In this document: one piece after another, positions 55,300 through 64,000 of the stretch
Position numbering within the stretch: position 1 is the stretch's first letter
Layout: every line of letters starts with the position of its first letter
NCBI GenBank assembly: GCA_006503475.1
Contig: RSEH01000198.1
Span: forward strand, 25,960 to 89,959
Source: Stentor roeselii
Taxonomy: Eukaryota; Ciliophora; Heterotrichea; Heterotrichida; Stentoridae
Reading direction: 5' to 3'
DNA: 64,000 nt
Program-made: the position numbers and the translations under genes
Notes under the pieces: generated by a model
What the model saw: only the letters and a program-made list of their open reading frames with translations
What the model was told of the DNA's origin: nothing
The model's database searches: none

Positions 55300-56067
55300 A
55301 TGTTTGCTAAGATGAAATTACTTTGCTTCCTGATACTCGTCTCCCTCACTGTCTCTCAAGATCCTTCTACTCAAACAGGAACCAGTCCAGACCAGCCTTC
55401 GAGGATTCCTGAAGATAATCACGATCCCACAGATCCTCTAATTCCTGACCTGGGTGAAAGAAGTCAAAGTACTGGGATTCCAGGGGATACCTCAGTTCCA
55501 GCTCAAAAAACTTTCAGAAATGGAATGACCTGGGGGTATGGTGGATACACTGAAATCGCGCAAGAGACTTTTAGAGTTCATTGTTTTGGAACGCCGACAG
55601 TGCCTCCCTATGCTCCGTACACAGGAAGTAATGGCGGGTGCAATGCTTATAAAGGAGACACTCCTTGCAATCATAGTATTCCTATCTTGTGTATCAATAA
55701 ATGTGGGTATAAAAGACCTTGCTACCCTGTCAACTGTAAGAGCTATGCAATGACTGGAGAGTTTTATTGTGGATGGAGTGAAGGCTTTATTGCTCTTAGT
55801 AGAGCTGTTTATGGGTATAACCTTGGAAGTCAGGCTGGAGGGGATAAAATTTGTGAGAGTCAGTTTGGCAAAGGATTCAAAATGGCTGAGCATCATGATG
55901 GAAGGTGGGTTTATGGAATGAGTGAGTCGAATTATTGCTTTGCTAGTTGGCCAAGTAGTACTTATTCTGGAGGATGGGGTTTCGTCTCGTATGGAGTCAA
56001 AGGACCGGCTTGGACGAGGTTCTGGGTGGCTATTAATGATCAGGCTGCCAATTGTTGGGATCCTTAA
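55300..56067 (+). CDS. secreted Cys-rich protein, tandem copy 2
   Basis: 255 residues. Signal peptide MFAKMKLLCFLILVSLTVSQ, a Pro/Asp/Thr-rich linker to about residue 70 (longer than and unlike that of copy 1), then the same 180-residue domain as the gene just upstream: GMTWGYGGYTEIAQETFRVH, GGCNAYKGDTPCNHSIPILC, EFYCGWSEGFIALSRAV, FKMAEHHDGRW, FWVAINDQAANCWDP. Most positions are identical and all domain Cys are conserved, while signal peptide and linker have diverged, so selection acts on the domain. TATAAATG abuts the ATG although only 33 bp lie between the copies. Function unknown. Confidence 0.86.
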   Translation: MFAKMKLLCFLILVSLTVSQDPSTQTGTSPDQPSRIPEDNHDPTDPLIPDLGERSQSTGIPGDTSVPAQKTFRNGMTWGYGGYTEIAQETFRVHCFGTPTVPPYAPYTGSNGGCNAYKGDTPCNHSIPILCINKCGYKRPCYPVNCKSYAMTGEFYCGWSEGFIALSRAVYGYNLGSQAGGDKICESQFGKGFKMAEHHDGRWVYGMSESNYCFASWPSSTYSGGWGFVSYGVKGPAWTRFWVAINDQAANCWDP

Positions 56068-56697
56068 ATAGATAGATTATTATTTTTATATGAAAGCATG
56101 ACTTTTCAGGTAAATGGAAAGAAAATTAAGTTATATTGGGTAGAATCATCTTATTATTTCTATCATTGATTTCAATGACTGGTGTTTGTGTAGATTAATT
56201 CTTTATTTTTAGTATATGAGTGCTTTCTATTATTTTTCAATCTCTTAGATATTTATTTATAGACAATTAACAGATTTATCTAATCTTCAACTAACTTAAT
56301 ATTTCATGTTAATATATATTAGGAAGATTCTAATTAAGATTTTCTATTTGAATTAACTGATAAATATATTTAAACAATTAAGAAATCCTATTTATTTGAC
56401 TCTATGATTACTGATCTCTTCATTTTAGTCAAATGGTTTTATAGATGATTACGATTGAAAATTTACACGAACTTACCCTTTATCAGATGAAGGAAAACTT
56501 ATAATTAGAAATCAAAAAAGGCAGGTGATAATTTTGAAAGATAAAATTGATTTAATATGCAAGGGTGTCTATGAAAAATAATTATTGGTTCCATCATAAT
56601 TTGTAAATTAATGATATAAAACTATTATACTAGATATAAATTATCATTGAACATCCTTTAAACATGTTAACAGTTCATAAGAAGATTAATTCTCAAT
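56068..56697. other. AT-rich convergent intergenic region
   Basis: 630 bases, AT-rich, no open frame or RNA fold that can be supported. Confidence 0.5.
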
Positions 56698-58257
56698 TTA
56701 AAACTTATCTAATATTTCTTTAAATCTTTCGAATTTATTCAGATGTTTTTCATTATTTTCTAAACAACCTTTTAGGTATGTTCCGATGTGCTCATTGTAT
56801 TTATCTTTAAATAACAGAGATTCAAAATAAGTGTCTATATCTCTTTCATTTTCAAAAAGATGCCCAAAAAAGATGTAAAAAACCGTGCAGCCAAATGCAA
56901 ATATCATCTGATTATGTAAGTTCACATTTTCCAATTCAAAATTCAGGTATTTCGTAAAGTTTTTTGACTGGAATGAACTGAAATACTCTGATTCTGGGTA
57001 AATATTTGACATCATCGACATTGAAAGTTTTATCTCTCCTGCTTCAATGTAAATCTTTTTAGGAGAAAATTGATAAAGTTTGATATTTTTCCTTTCAACC
57101 TCAGCTAAAACGTCGACTAAACTTTTCACCAAAGCAATTTTGTTAAATTCACAATTGTTCTTCAACTGCCAATGGAGAGATTTTTCTTTTTCAAGAACTT
57201 CAAAACAGATATAAGTCATTTCCTTGCCATTCTCAGTATTCAGAAAATACCCAAAAAAGTTTAAAAATTTCAAATGGCTGCTTTGGTTATTTTTAAGTTT
57301 TAAAATAGAATTTTTCACTCTCAAATCATTTTCCACTTTTATAACTTCAACCAAATTACGTGATTTGCAATTGAGTCTTCCTCTATAAATTCTCACTTTT
57401 TGGAGGTTAGCCTTATCCTGATATTCTTTAAAGTGCGTTAAAAGCATCTCAGAAAGATTTTTAATCCTAATCGGACAATTAACTTTCTTAAGTCCTTTTT
57501 CTAATACTTTCTTCCCACTAACCCCATACTTTTTATTCAACCGCCCAATCAAATCCTCTTGATACTTGGCATTAACATCATCCAATGCGTTTAAAACTTC
57601 ACTAATTTCCCAAAAATTTTCAGAAATTTCCAGTTCCCTGATGATTTTAAGCGATTTTTCAATAGTCAAGTTAATGACGAGCGTAACATCAATGCCTGTT
57701 TTCACATGAAAGCGTTTGATCCTTTTCAACATGTTGACAACATCGCATTTTTCAGAGTTGAGCATGTCAAAAACCAGCTTTTGAAGGGTTATGTTGAGAG
57801 AAACATAAGACAGGTCGCTCTTGACTGAAAATTTCGATTTGAAGTCTGAGATGAACGCAGCCCATTTGACTAGCAAGTTAAGGTCGTTGCAGGAAATGAC
57901 TGAGTCGCTGAACTTTGATTCAAGCTGCAGAGAGATTGATGAAATGTCGAAGTCTTTCCGAGAACTTAAAATTTCCACAATTTCTGAGGCTGAAAAGGCT
58001 TCAGGAAGTGATAAAATGTCTTTGCTGAACAACTCGAGTAGGTTTTGGCACCTTATTATTGAGAGACACTCTCCTAGGTACTCTGGAAAGTCGCTTAGGT
58101 CTTCGATAAGCTTTTGGATTTTTGGCTGGGATGACTTTTCGTTCATTTTAAAGGTCTTGCTCACGATCATTGACTCAATATCCGCATTTCGATATAAGAG
58201 TTGATAAGAGAACTTTTCAAGAATAGAGGTTATTAGATGAGGGATCTGGCTTGACAT
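56698..58257 (-). CDS. pseudokinase-like protein
   Basis: 519 residues. The first 290 are helical and unmatched. The last 230 follow the order of a protein-kinase fold with catalytic residues lost: a beta-sheet lobe (IYRGRLNCKSRNLVEVIKVE, then KLKNNQSSHLKFLNFFGYFL), a hinge (MTYICFEVLEKEKSLHWQL), a catalytic-loop position reading NIKLYQFSPKKIYIEAGEIK where active kinases have HRDLKPxN, a DFG position reading MSMMSN, and a helix F-like MIFAFGCTVFYIFFGHLF. No Gly-rich loop is evident. So it is probably a scaffold or regulator. Identity as kinase fold is by pattern only. TATAAAACATG context at the start. Confidence 0.62.
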   Translation of the reverse strand: MSSQIPHLITSILEKFSYQLLYRNADIESMIVSKTFKMNEKSSQPKIQKLIEDLSDFPEYLGECLSIIRCQNLLELFSKDILSLPEAFSASEIVEILSSRKDFDISSISLQLESKFSDSVISCNDLNLLVKWAAFISDFKSKFSVKSDLSYVSLNITLQKLVFDMLNSEKCDVVNMLKRIKRFHVKTGIDVTLVINLTIEKSLKIIRELEISENFWEISEVLNALDDVNAKYQEDLIGRLNKKYGVSGKKVLEKGLKKVNCPIRIKNLSEMLLTHFKEYQDKANLQKVRIYRGRLNCKSRNLVEVIKVENDLRVKNSILKLKNNQSSHLKFLNFFGYFLNTENGKEMTYICFEVLEKEKSLHWQLKNNCEFNKIALVKSLVDVLAEVERKNIKLYQFSPKKIYIEAGEIKLSMSMMSNIYPESEYFSSFQSKNFTKYLNFELENVNLHNQMIFAFGCTVFYIFFGHLFENERDIDTYFESLLFKDKYNEHIGTYLKGCLENNEKHLNKFERFKEILDKF

Positions 58258-59916
58258 GTTTTATAGATTATGTTATGGAATTAGAAAAGGTTTAATGATG
58301 GGAGGTTATGTGAATCAAATTTATATTTACTTAAAGAGTTTTAATAAAGAGTGGATAGGTGAAATTTATTGATAATCTTAATATAGTGATTGAGTGAAAA
58401 CAAATACATGTGCAGGAATTTATTTATATTGTATAATAGGATTTAAGGATTCAATTAATTAAAAAATGAAATCATAGATTACCTCCTGGAATTATCCCCC
58501 AGAATAGACATCTAAAATTTTATCTTAAAAATTTCATTTTATATGAATTTTGAAATCTTAATTCGCAATAAGATCATCACTTTACCTGAGAAATTTCTAT
58601 TCATAAATTTTGAAAATTTTTGAGACTCAAGATCCAATAAATACACATTCTAATTGAAGTATATGCACAACTTAAAACCATGAATTCAGCTCAGAGAGAT
58701 TCTTTGATAGACAAGAAAAATCAAATCCTTGAGAAAAAAAATACTGAGACAAGAGTAGACCAACTTATGAAAAGTTCAAACATCTCAGTAGAAAGCACAT
58801 CGACCATTATGTTTTGAGCAAAATATATCATTAATATACTTATTTTAAAGGAGACTTCACAATAGGCAATCATGGTGTCAGGTATATTCCAGTTACGATC
58901 TCTTCAAATCAAAAGTAAATCACGAGCTCATACAAAGACATCATTTTCGGAATATAAAGAACCACTAAAAGGGTCCATTTAGAAAGTCATTGACTAGCAG
59001 TTTGTTTGCTAGCTTTTAATCTAGGTGGCAAACTTTAAGGAACAGGTTCAAAAACTGTAAAGTTATTCTCTGTAACTCCAGTCCAAACAAGCAGAATTTA
59101 ATCTTTGCCTGCATTTAAGGACCAAATCTATATTTTGCTTTCTCACCGAGCAGTGGTTTCTCACAAATGGTTCATCGGTCAAGATCATTAAAATAATCTG
59201 CCTATTCAAGACTTTCTCCAATATTCTAGACCAGTAAACTTCATTCCTGTAGCAATTTTGAGATAAATAAGAATTAAGTGCAAAGCTCACTAATTTACCC
59301 TCGTTGAAATGTCAACTAAGAATCATTTGTTCTTGCTCATTCTGAATTTATCCTTCGAATTCATTCAAAGATGATCCTATCTCTGGCTTTTCATTTGACG
59401 GATTTCTGATCAGTGAGTATAAGGGTGTGAACATTAAAGAATGCAATTTTTGGAAAAGAAGGAAGGATTCTCACTTGAAGCTTAATAACAATAAGTTGAA
59501 TTCATTGCCTTTTTCCAGCCAAAAGCTCATTTTTAGTCAATCAAACTAAGAAAAAATTTAGTACTTTTGAAACAATCAAATAAGAGCTGAATATCAATCG
59601 CCATATATTTTGTTTTCATAATAGTTTTGTATTTTGTGTTAAACTTTCAAAGTTTTACTTTTTCAGGAGGAAATGATGTTAAGTTATGTATAAACTTTAA
59701 ACAAGTTATTTATATAGACACCTTTTAGAACAAATAACAGGCACAAAGCTAATCTTCTAGTAAACTTAGAAAATATCTGAAAAAATGCAAGAGCATACCA
59801 TAAAATAATCTTTAAGTATTATAAGTATTTGAATAATTGAAGAATAATGCTCTTTGTTCCTTCAATTAATTTATCTAACTATCTTATTTTAGGTGAGTAC
59901 TATCATTTTATTTTTA
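58258..59916. other. 1.66-kb region without an intact gene
   Basis: AT-rich at its edges but of mixed composition between about 58680 and 59550. A 45-codon frame opens at 58680 (MNSAQRDSLIDKKNQILEKK) and stops at TGA 58815; the same frame continues to about 59550 with roughly ten TAA/TAG and two further TGA. A 75-codon minus-strand frame at 59063-59290 has no features. It could hold an old pseudogene or be non-coding; I cannot decide. Confidence 0.4.
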
Positions 59917-62900
59917 CTAAGTAGTTATATAACTAACCTCAGGCAGTTTCTTTGAGAATTGAAACTTCATCAGTTTTTCAATAGATCTCTCATCATCTTC
60001 TTTGAACTTCGATGGCAATCGGCTACCAACTTTAAGTCCGACCAAGGAAATCAAAATCAATCCTAAAAAAAAGCAAACCTTCAGTCCGGTATCAGAAGAA
60101 ACAATGTTGGATATAGCACTCATAAGAATTCCCCAAAAGCTCATCAGCAACACAGTTACTTGCAAAACAGTGACTTTTTTATAATTATAAGGTTTCATGA
60201 TTAAAGTAAAAATAATCATCACTAGTATCACTCCACATATAAGAAATCCGCAGGCAGCTTTACTATAGTTCTCCAAGTTTACCTTGAGAAAAATCAAAGT
60301 CAATTGAAAGACACTTAAGAGCGACAGATACGAGGACTTCGTGTTTATCTTCAAATTTGATTGGCTTGTTTCCCAGTAGGGTCTCAAAAACGTTGCAATT
60401 GAAGCAAAGAAGAAAACAACTATGATTGATAAAGTTATGTAAGTTTTGTGTTTTCCTTGGTAACAGAACTGAGAACAATCTCTCTCTAAAAACGAATCTG
60501 TTAAAGCTTCGCTAATGCTCTCAACACATTTACAAATACTCATAAGCATCAAACAAATAGGCATAAACAAAAGGTGCCCTATCGTTGGTAGAACTAACTC
60601 TGGAAATATCTCTAAGAATTTCAGCTTTTTGTTATTAAGCTCGCCTTTTAAAAGCACAAATAAGCACACAGTTAAAATATAGACTAAAGTAAACCCAATC
60701 AATATAGACAAAAACTTCCAGTAATCACTAAACTTTAAGTCAAACATTGTAATGAAGTCAAGACCTCCATAGAAATTAAGTCCTGATACTGACCTGTCAA
60801 TTAATCCACCTTGAGGCTCTAAAGCCAAAATCTGGAAAAATTGACATGCAAAGTAAAGACGGAAAATAAAGTCTTGATGAGACTCTATTGATTGATCAGG
60901 TATTTCTGGTAATTCGCGGTCATAATTTTTTCTGCTTAATAGGGCTGAGAAAATTATTGCAACTAATAAAAACCCTGAAATAGCATGAATAGTTATTAAT
61001 CCCGCCCAAGATCGCTCCTTGTGCTTATTATAAACACACTTGCTATCCTCTCTATAATTCGTAGGAATCGTCGTTTCACCTGTTGCCCATACTGGTTCAT
61101 TTATTTGATTTATTGCGATTGCAGTTAATAGATTAAAAGAAGTTATTTGGGTAGTTTTGAGCTTTCTATTAGAAAAATCCACCGAAATTTGCAAAGTACT
61201 GCACCAAGAGTTTCTTACGGAATTTTCATTTTTTTTAAAAAAGACATCTCCAGTACATCCAACAAACCTTTGATTTCTCATGGTTTCCATCAATAAACCA
61301 GTATCATCATAGTTTTCTCCTTTGTTGATCAGATATTCAATAGCATTATGAATGACAAGGAAATTATCATAAGTGATACACATATTTTCAATTGAATCAT
61401 GTCTTTCTCTCATTTCTCTTTCAACTTCCTTTCCTAAGACTCCTTGATATTCAATTATAGTGTAAATCAATCCCCCATCAAAAATTTCCAATCTTTTGTC
61501 TAAGTATTTTTTTTCTACACCTTCATTTCCAACAAGAATATTCTGAAGACTTGTAACAATTATCAAATCTCCTCTTCTAAGGCCAACATCATAAAGTCCT
61601 TCAAGGATCATGGAAGGATTAAAAATCGATAGGATTAAAATCCGGCATTTCGAATTTTTAATAAACTCGAAGTGTTGTTTATACTTCTCAAAGTCCTCTC
61701 TTGAATAATTAGTCGGAAAATATGCATATTTTTCAGGAGTTATATATCTTAAGCCCATACTAGTGGAAGTAGCATTTATTTGAGCAAAAACTGCCTTTCC
61801 GACTTCACTATCATCTACAATGCAAAGAATATCAAACCAATTATAAAACTTGAACAAAAATGCTGAGTTCCTAGTGTATTCGATGAAATCTCCTGAAAAT
61901 TTTAAGAACTCAGGATATTCTTTTTTGCTGTTCAAATAGTCAGAAATTGCATAAGGAGAAATCTGAGGAATGAATCTTTGGAGGATCCTTAAACTCATCA
62001 AATTCGAAAGCGCAGAGTGAATGAAATAGCTGGTAATATAAGCTAATCCGAGGTTTTGATAGTACTTCAAGAAGCATGCTACTGTCCAGGTGATATTTAA
62101 TGAATTATTTCCACAATCAGTTGGAATTAGCTGGTATTCAAAATTTTCTAAGTTTTTGTTGATTTGGTCCATTGCAAAAATTGCTCCATAATAAAAGTTC
62201 TTGACTAATGGGACTTTTTCTTCTCCATCTGCCTCAGATAAGCCATTGACAACCATAATCGGAATTTTTGTCTTATTGATAACTGGATCAATTGCAATGT
62301 TATCTCCAGGAAAAATCATTTGAGCTTCAATCTCGAATGTTTCTCTTATCTTCCCAACGACAACCTTTTGATCTTTTTGTTGATTAAGCACAAAAAAGTT
62401 ATTAAACCATGCAGACCTCTGAGAAGTTTTTTTCATACTTTTTATTGAAAAAAACTCCAGATGCTTGATTATCGTTTTAATTGATTCAGAGTAAAACTTT
62501 TCAATCGAATCATGGAAACTCGATTCTTCATACGCTAAAATCACTGAGCCTTCAAGGTCTAGCGAGAATAAACTTTTATAACCGAATAAAAAAAAACTCC
62601 CAAACTTGTTAATTTTTCTCATTTTTATGTACTTTATTAATTTTTCTAGAGAAGAGCCTTGATCTAAAATCATAAAATATCTTTCACCAGATATTTTAGC
62701 AGTTCTTTTTACTAGAGAATCTAAATTTTCTTCTGATTCATTTTTTCCATAAATGAAACTTTTTATTATGTACCCAGGTAAATTTTTCTTTATAATCTCA
62801 AGCATTTCTATGTTTTCTTCTGAATTGGAAAGAAAAACACTAAAAGAGTTCCAAGAGAAGTATTTTATCAGGTTTGACAATGAGTTCGCCTCGTTTATTT

Positions 62901-63219
62901 TTGGAGGGAAAACATAAAAGCGACCTTCAGAGAACTCATCAGAATGAACTTGTGTTAAGGTCAAGTATGGGATAAGGTAGGTCTTTGATATTGAGTCAAG
63001 GACTGCGAATGAAGTCGGGTCCAGAGAAATATCAATAATTATTGATGTCTGAAAATTATTAAAGTCAAACATATACTGCGAAAGCTGTGAGATATCTTTG
63101 GAGGAGTATTCACTAAAGTATGATATCAGAATTTCTGGAGTTTTCGGTCCCGAAACCAAAAGAATTGGATCCCATGTAGCAGTGAGCGCCACGTGTGCTA
63201 TAAAAATCAAATATTTCAT
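59917..63219 (-). CDS. receptor with two PBP1/ANF-type ligand-binding modules and about eight membrane segments
   Basis: 1100 residues. Signal peptide MKYLIFIAHVALTATW, then two type 1 periplasmic-binding-protein folds: about 17-300 (with IPYLTLT and LIKYFSWNSFSVFLS) and about 310-690 (ANF-receptor style, KNFYYGAIFAMDQINKNLEN, then FKFYNWFDILCIVDDSEVG and DVGLRRGDLIIVTSLQNIL). Hydrophobic segments near 740-762, 830-852, 873-895, 925-945, 961-978, 986-1006, 1013-1033 and 1043-1063 follow, and a short cytosolic tail. Ligand domain plus multi-TM region suggests chemosensing. The TM part is closer in style to ciliate TRP-like or Cys-rich membrane proteins than to class C GPCRs; no effector domain. 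TATATAAATG at the start. Confidence 0.8.
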   Translation of the reverse strand: MKYLIFIAHVALTATWDPILLVSGPKTPEILISYFSEYSSKDISQLSQYMFDFNNFQTSIIIDISLDPTSFAVLDSISKTYLIPYLTLTQVHSDEFSEGRFYVFPPKINEANSLSNLIKYFSWNSFSVFLSNSEENIEMLEIIKKNLPGYIIKSFIYGKNESEENLDSLVKRTAKISGERYFMILDQGSSLEKLIKYIKMRKINKFGSFFLFGYKSLFSLDLEGSVILAYEESSFHDSIEKFYSESIKTIIKHLEFFSIKSMKKTSQRSAWFNNFFVLNQQKDQKVVVGKIRETFEIEAQMIFPGDNIAIDPVINKTKIPIMVVNGLSEADGEEKVPLVKNFYYGAIFAMDQINKNLENFEYQLIPTDCGNNSLNITWTVACFLKYYQNLGLAYITSYFIHSALSNLMSLRILQRFIPQISPYAISDYLNSKKEYPEFLKFSGDFIEYTRNSAFLFKFYNWFDILCIVDDSEVGKAVFAQINATSTSMGLRYITPEKYAYFPTNYSREDFEKYKQHFEFIKNSKCRILILSIFNPSMILEGLYDVGLRRGDLIIVTSLQNILVGNEGVEKKYLDKRLEIFDGGLIYTIIEYQGVLGKEVEREMRERHDSIENMCITYDNFLVIHNAIEYLINKGENYDDTGLLMETMRNQRFVGCTGDVFFKKNENSVRNSWCSTLQISVDFSNRKLKTTQITSFNLLTAIAINQINEPVWATGETTIPTNYREDSKCVYNKHKERSWAGLITIHAISGFLLVAIIFSALLSRKNYDRELPEIPDQSIESHQDFIFRLYFACQFFQILALEPQGGLIDRSVSGLNFYGGLDFITMFDLKFSDYWKFLSILIGFTLVYILTVCLFVLLKGELNNKKLKFLEIFPELVLPTIGHLLFMPICLMLMSICKCVESISEALTDSFLERDCSQFCYQGKHKTYITLSIIVVFFFASIATFLRPYWETSQSNLKINTKSSYLSLLSVFQLTLIFLKVNLENYSKAACGFLICGVILVMIIFTLIMKPYNYKKVTVLQVTVLLMSFWGILMSAISNIVSSDTGLKVCFFLGLILISLVGLKVGSRLPSKFKEDDERSIEKLMKFQFSKKLPEVSYITT

Positions 63220-63537
63220 TTATATATCAGAATTAATTTTCAATACTGTTTATATAGTGGCCAAGGCTCTGAAAATCATATAACTATGATCCGCTAGAAT
63301 GCAAAAACTTAGATTCTCTAGCCTCATTAAAAACTTTGATCTTCGATTAAGGATAATCTCGGTATTTCTTCAATCTTTAATATTTCTTAAAGTTTAAATT
63401 TTGTAGAGAATACGATAGAACTAAGTTAATTATAATCCAATCATGTTAATGAAGATTGAGACACAAGATTGAAATATGAAGACAATAAGCTTGAACTTAA
63501 ATTCACTAAGAATAATGATATTTAGTTTTTCTTTAGA

Positions 63538-64000
63538 ATGTCTCATCTGATTAATTTTTTTATTCATTCCGACTAAGTTCCTGTAGAATATATTGAAGAA
63601 CAAGAAATTGATTTTGTAGACTTGGTTCCATTATCACCAGAAGATAGAGAAACAAGAGCTACTGACCTATAGAATAATCAACCAGCCTTACTATGTGGAT
63701 TTGTACCTCATCCAACATTAAGAGAAGCAAGAACTCTGACTCGATATATCCTAAAAACTGAAAGATGTGAAACTCAGGTCTAATTTGGTAAAGATAAAAT
63801 TAAATTTCCTTATCAACTAACAACCACTGTCTTAACTTCACAGATTTTCAAAAACCTTGTCTCGAATGTGAAAAGGATTTCAAATTGCACGAAGGTGATT
63901 GCGAAGCAAGGAAAACTACATTAAAACTCAATCAGAATGCTTAAAATGTGATATTAATTGTTTAATTGTGAAAAACATGTAAAAGTGCATCAGCTGTGGA
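63538..64000 (+). pseudogene. decayed Cys-rich (furin/GFR-like) repeat gene, cut by the window edge
   Basis: From ATG 63538 the frame reads protein-like but carries TAA 63574, TAG 63670 and TAA 63781. About 63843 onward a second frame gives KPCLECEKDFKLHEGDCEA, and from about 63936 a third gives SECLKCDINCLIVKNM, a stop and KCISCG. The CxxC...C and CxxCxxxC spacings are those of furin/growth-factor-receptor Cys-rich repeats common in large ciliate surface proteins. Two frame changes, stops, and a Val where a repeat Cys is expected indicate decay. None of the stops sits in a 15-nt GT-AG intron. Confidence 0.6.

Noticed and set aside
59063-59290. 75-codon minus-strand frame
   Set aside because: No recognisable protein features and no TATA-like start; bounded by stop-rich sequence.
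63574-63783. Genome-wide reassignment of TAA/TAG to Gln
   Set aside because: All intact genes here end on TAA, TAG or TGA without internal stops, so the standard code applies to the genome; the stops in this stretch are local.

Overview
The window looks like macronuclear DNA of a heterotrich ciliate that uses the standard genetic code (Stentor-like). Four things point there. (1) Two genes are interrupted by introns of exactly 15 nt (9144-9158 and 14866-14880), a length otherwise known from Stentor. (2) TAA, TAG and TGA all occur as real terminators and none is read as sense in an intact gene. (3) Spacing is extreme, often 10-40 bp between genes, with a 12-kb dynein gene in one exon. (4) The gene set is ciliary and protist: outer-arm dynein heavy chain, IFT172, Piwi, SK-type K+ channel, many coiled-coil proteins and lineage-specific families.

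Layout. 1-4831: 3' part of VPS4, TMEM128-like membrane protein, coiled-coil protein, a Piwi gene with one frameshift, and a Rab GTPase. 4832-7196: AT-rich stretch with two divergently oriented members of an unknown CC-H-C family. 7229-17982: K+ channel, RRP1/Nop52 (one intron), unknown protein, P4-ATPase flippase, sulfotransferase (one intron), ERGIC-type cargo receptor, coiled-coil protein, small membrane protein. 18374-35857: Kelch-type outer-arm dynein heavy chain converging on IFT172, so two large ciliary genes sit tail to tail. 35985-45469: ankyrin-like protein, disordered protein, PP2C phosphatase, eEF2, SH3 protein, unknown basic proteins, TatD nuclease and a tRNA-Ala(AGC) seven bases from the TatD start. 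45554-53696: kinesin-1, Kelch protein, HTH-like protein, type I membrane protein, CUE-domain protein, Mo25 and an EF-hand protein, mostly in tight tandem. 54538-64000: AT-rich accessory part with a tandem pair of secreted Cys-rich proteins, a pseudokinase-like protein, a large gene-free stretch, a receptor with two periplasmic-binding-protein-like modules and about eight membrane segments, and the remains of a Cys-rich repeat gene at the right edge.

Regulatory texture. About ten genes begin with TATAAATG, so a TATA-like box abuts the start codon. Sequence upstream of starts is strongly depleted of G on the sense strand (256 nt with no G before the dynein). Long genes show repeated waves of composition at synonymous sites: C-rich at the start of a wave, G/T-rich at its end, then a sharp reset, oriented with transcription. 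Motif calls are from direct reading of translated sequence; no database search was run.
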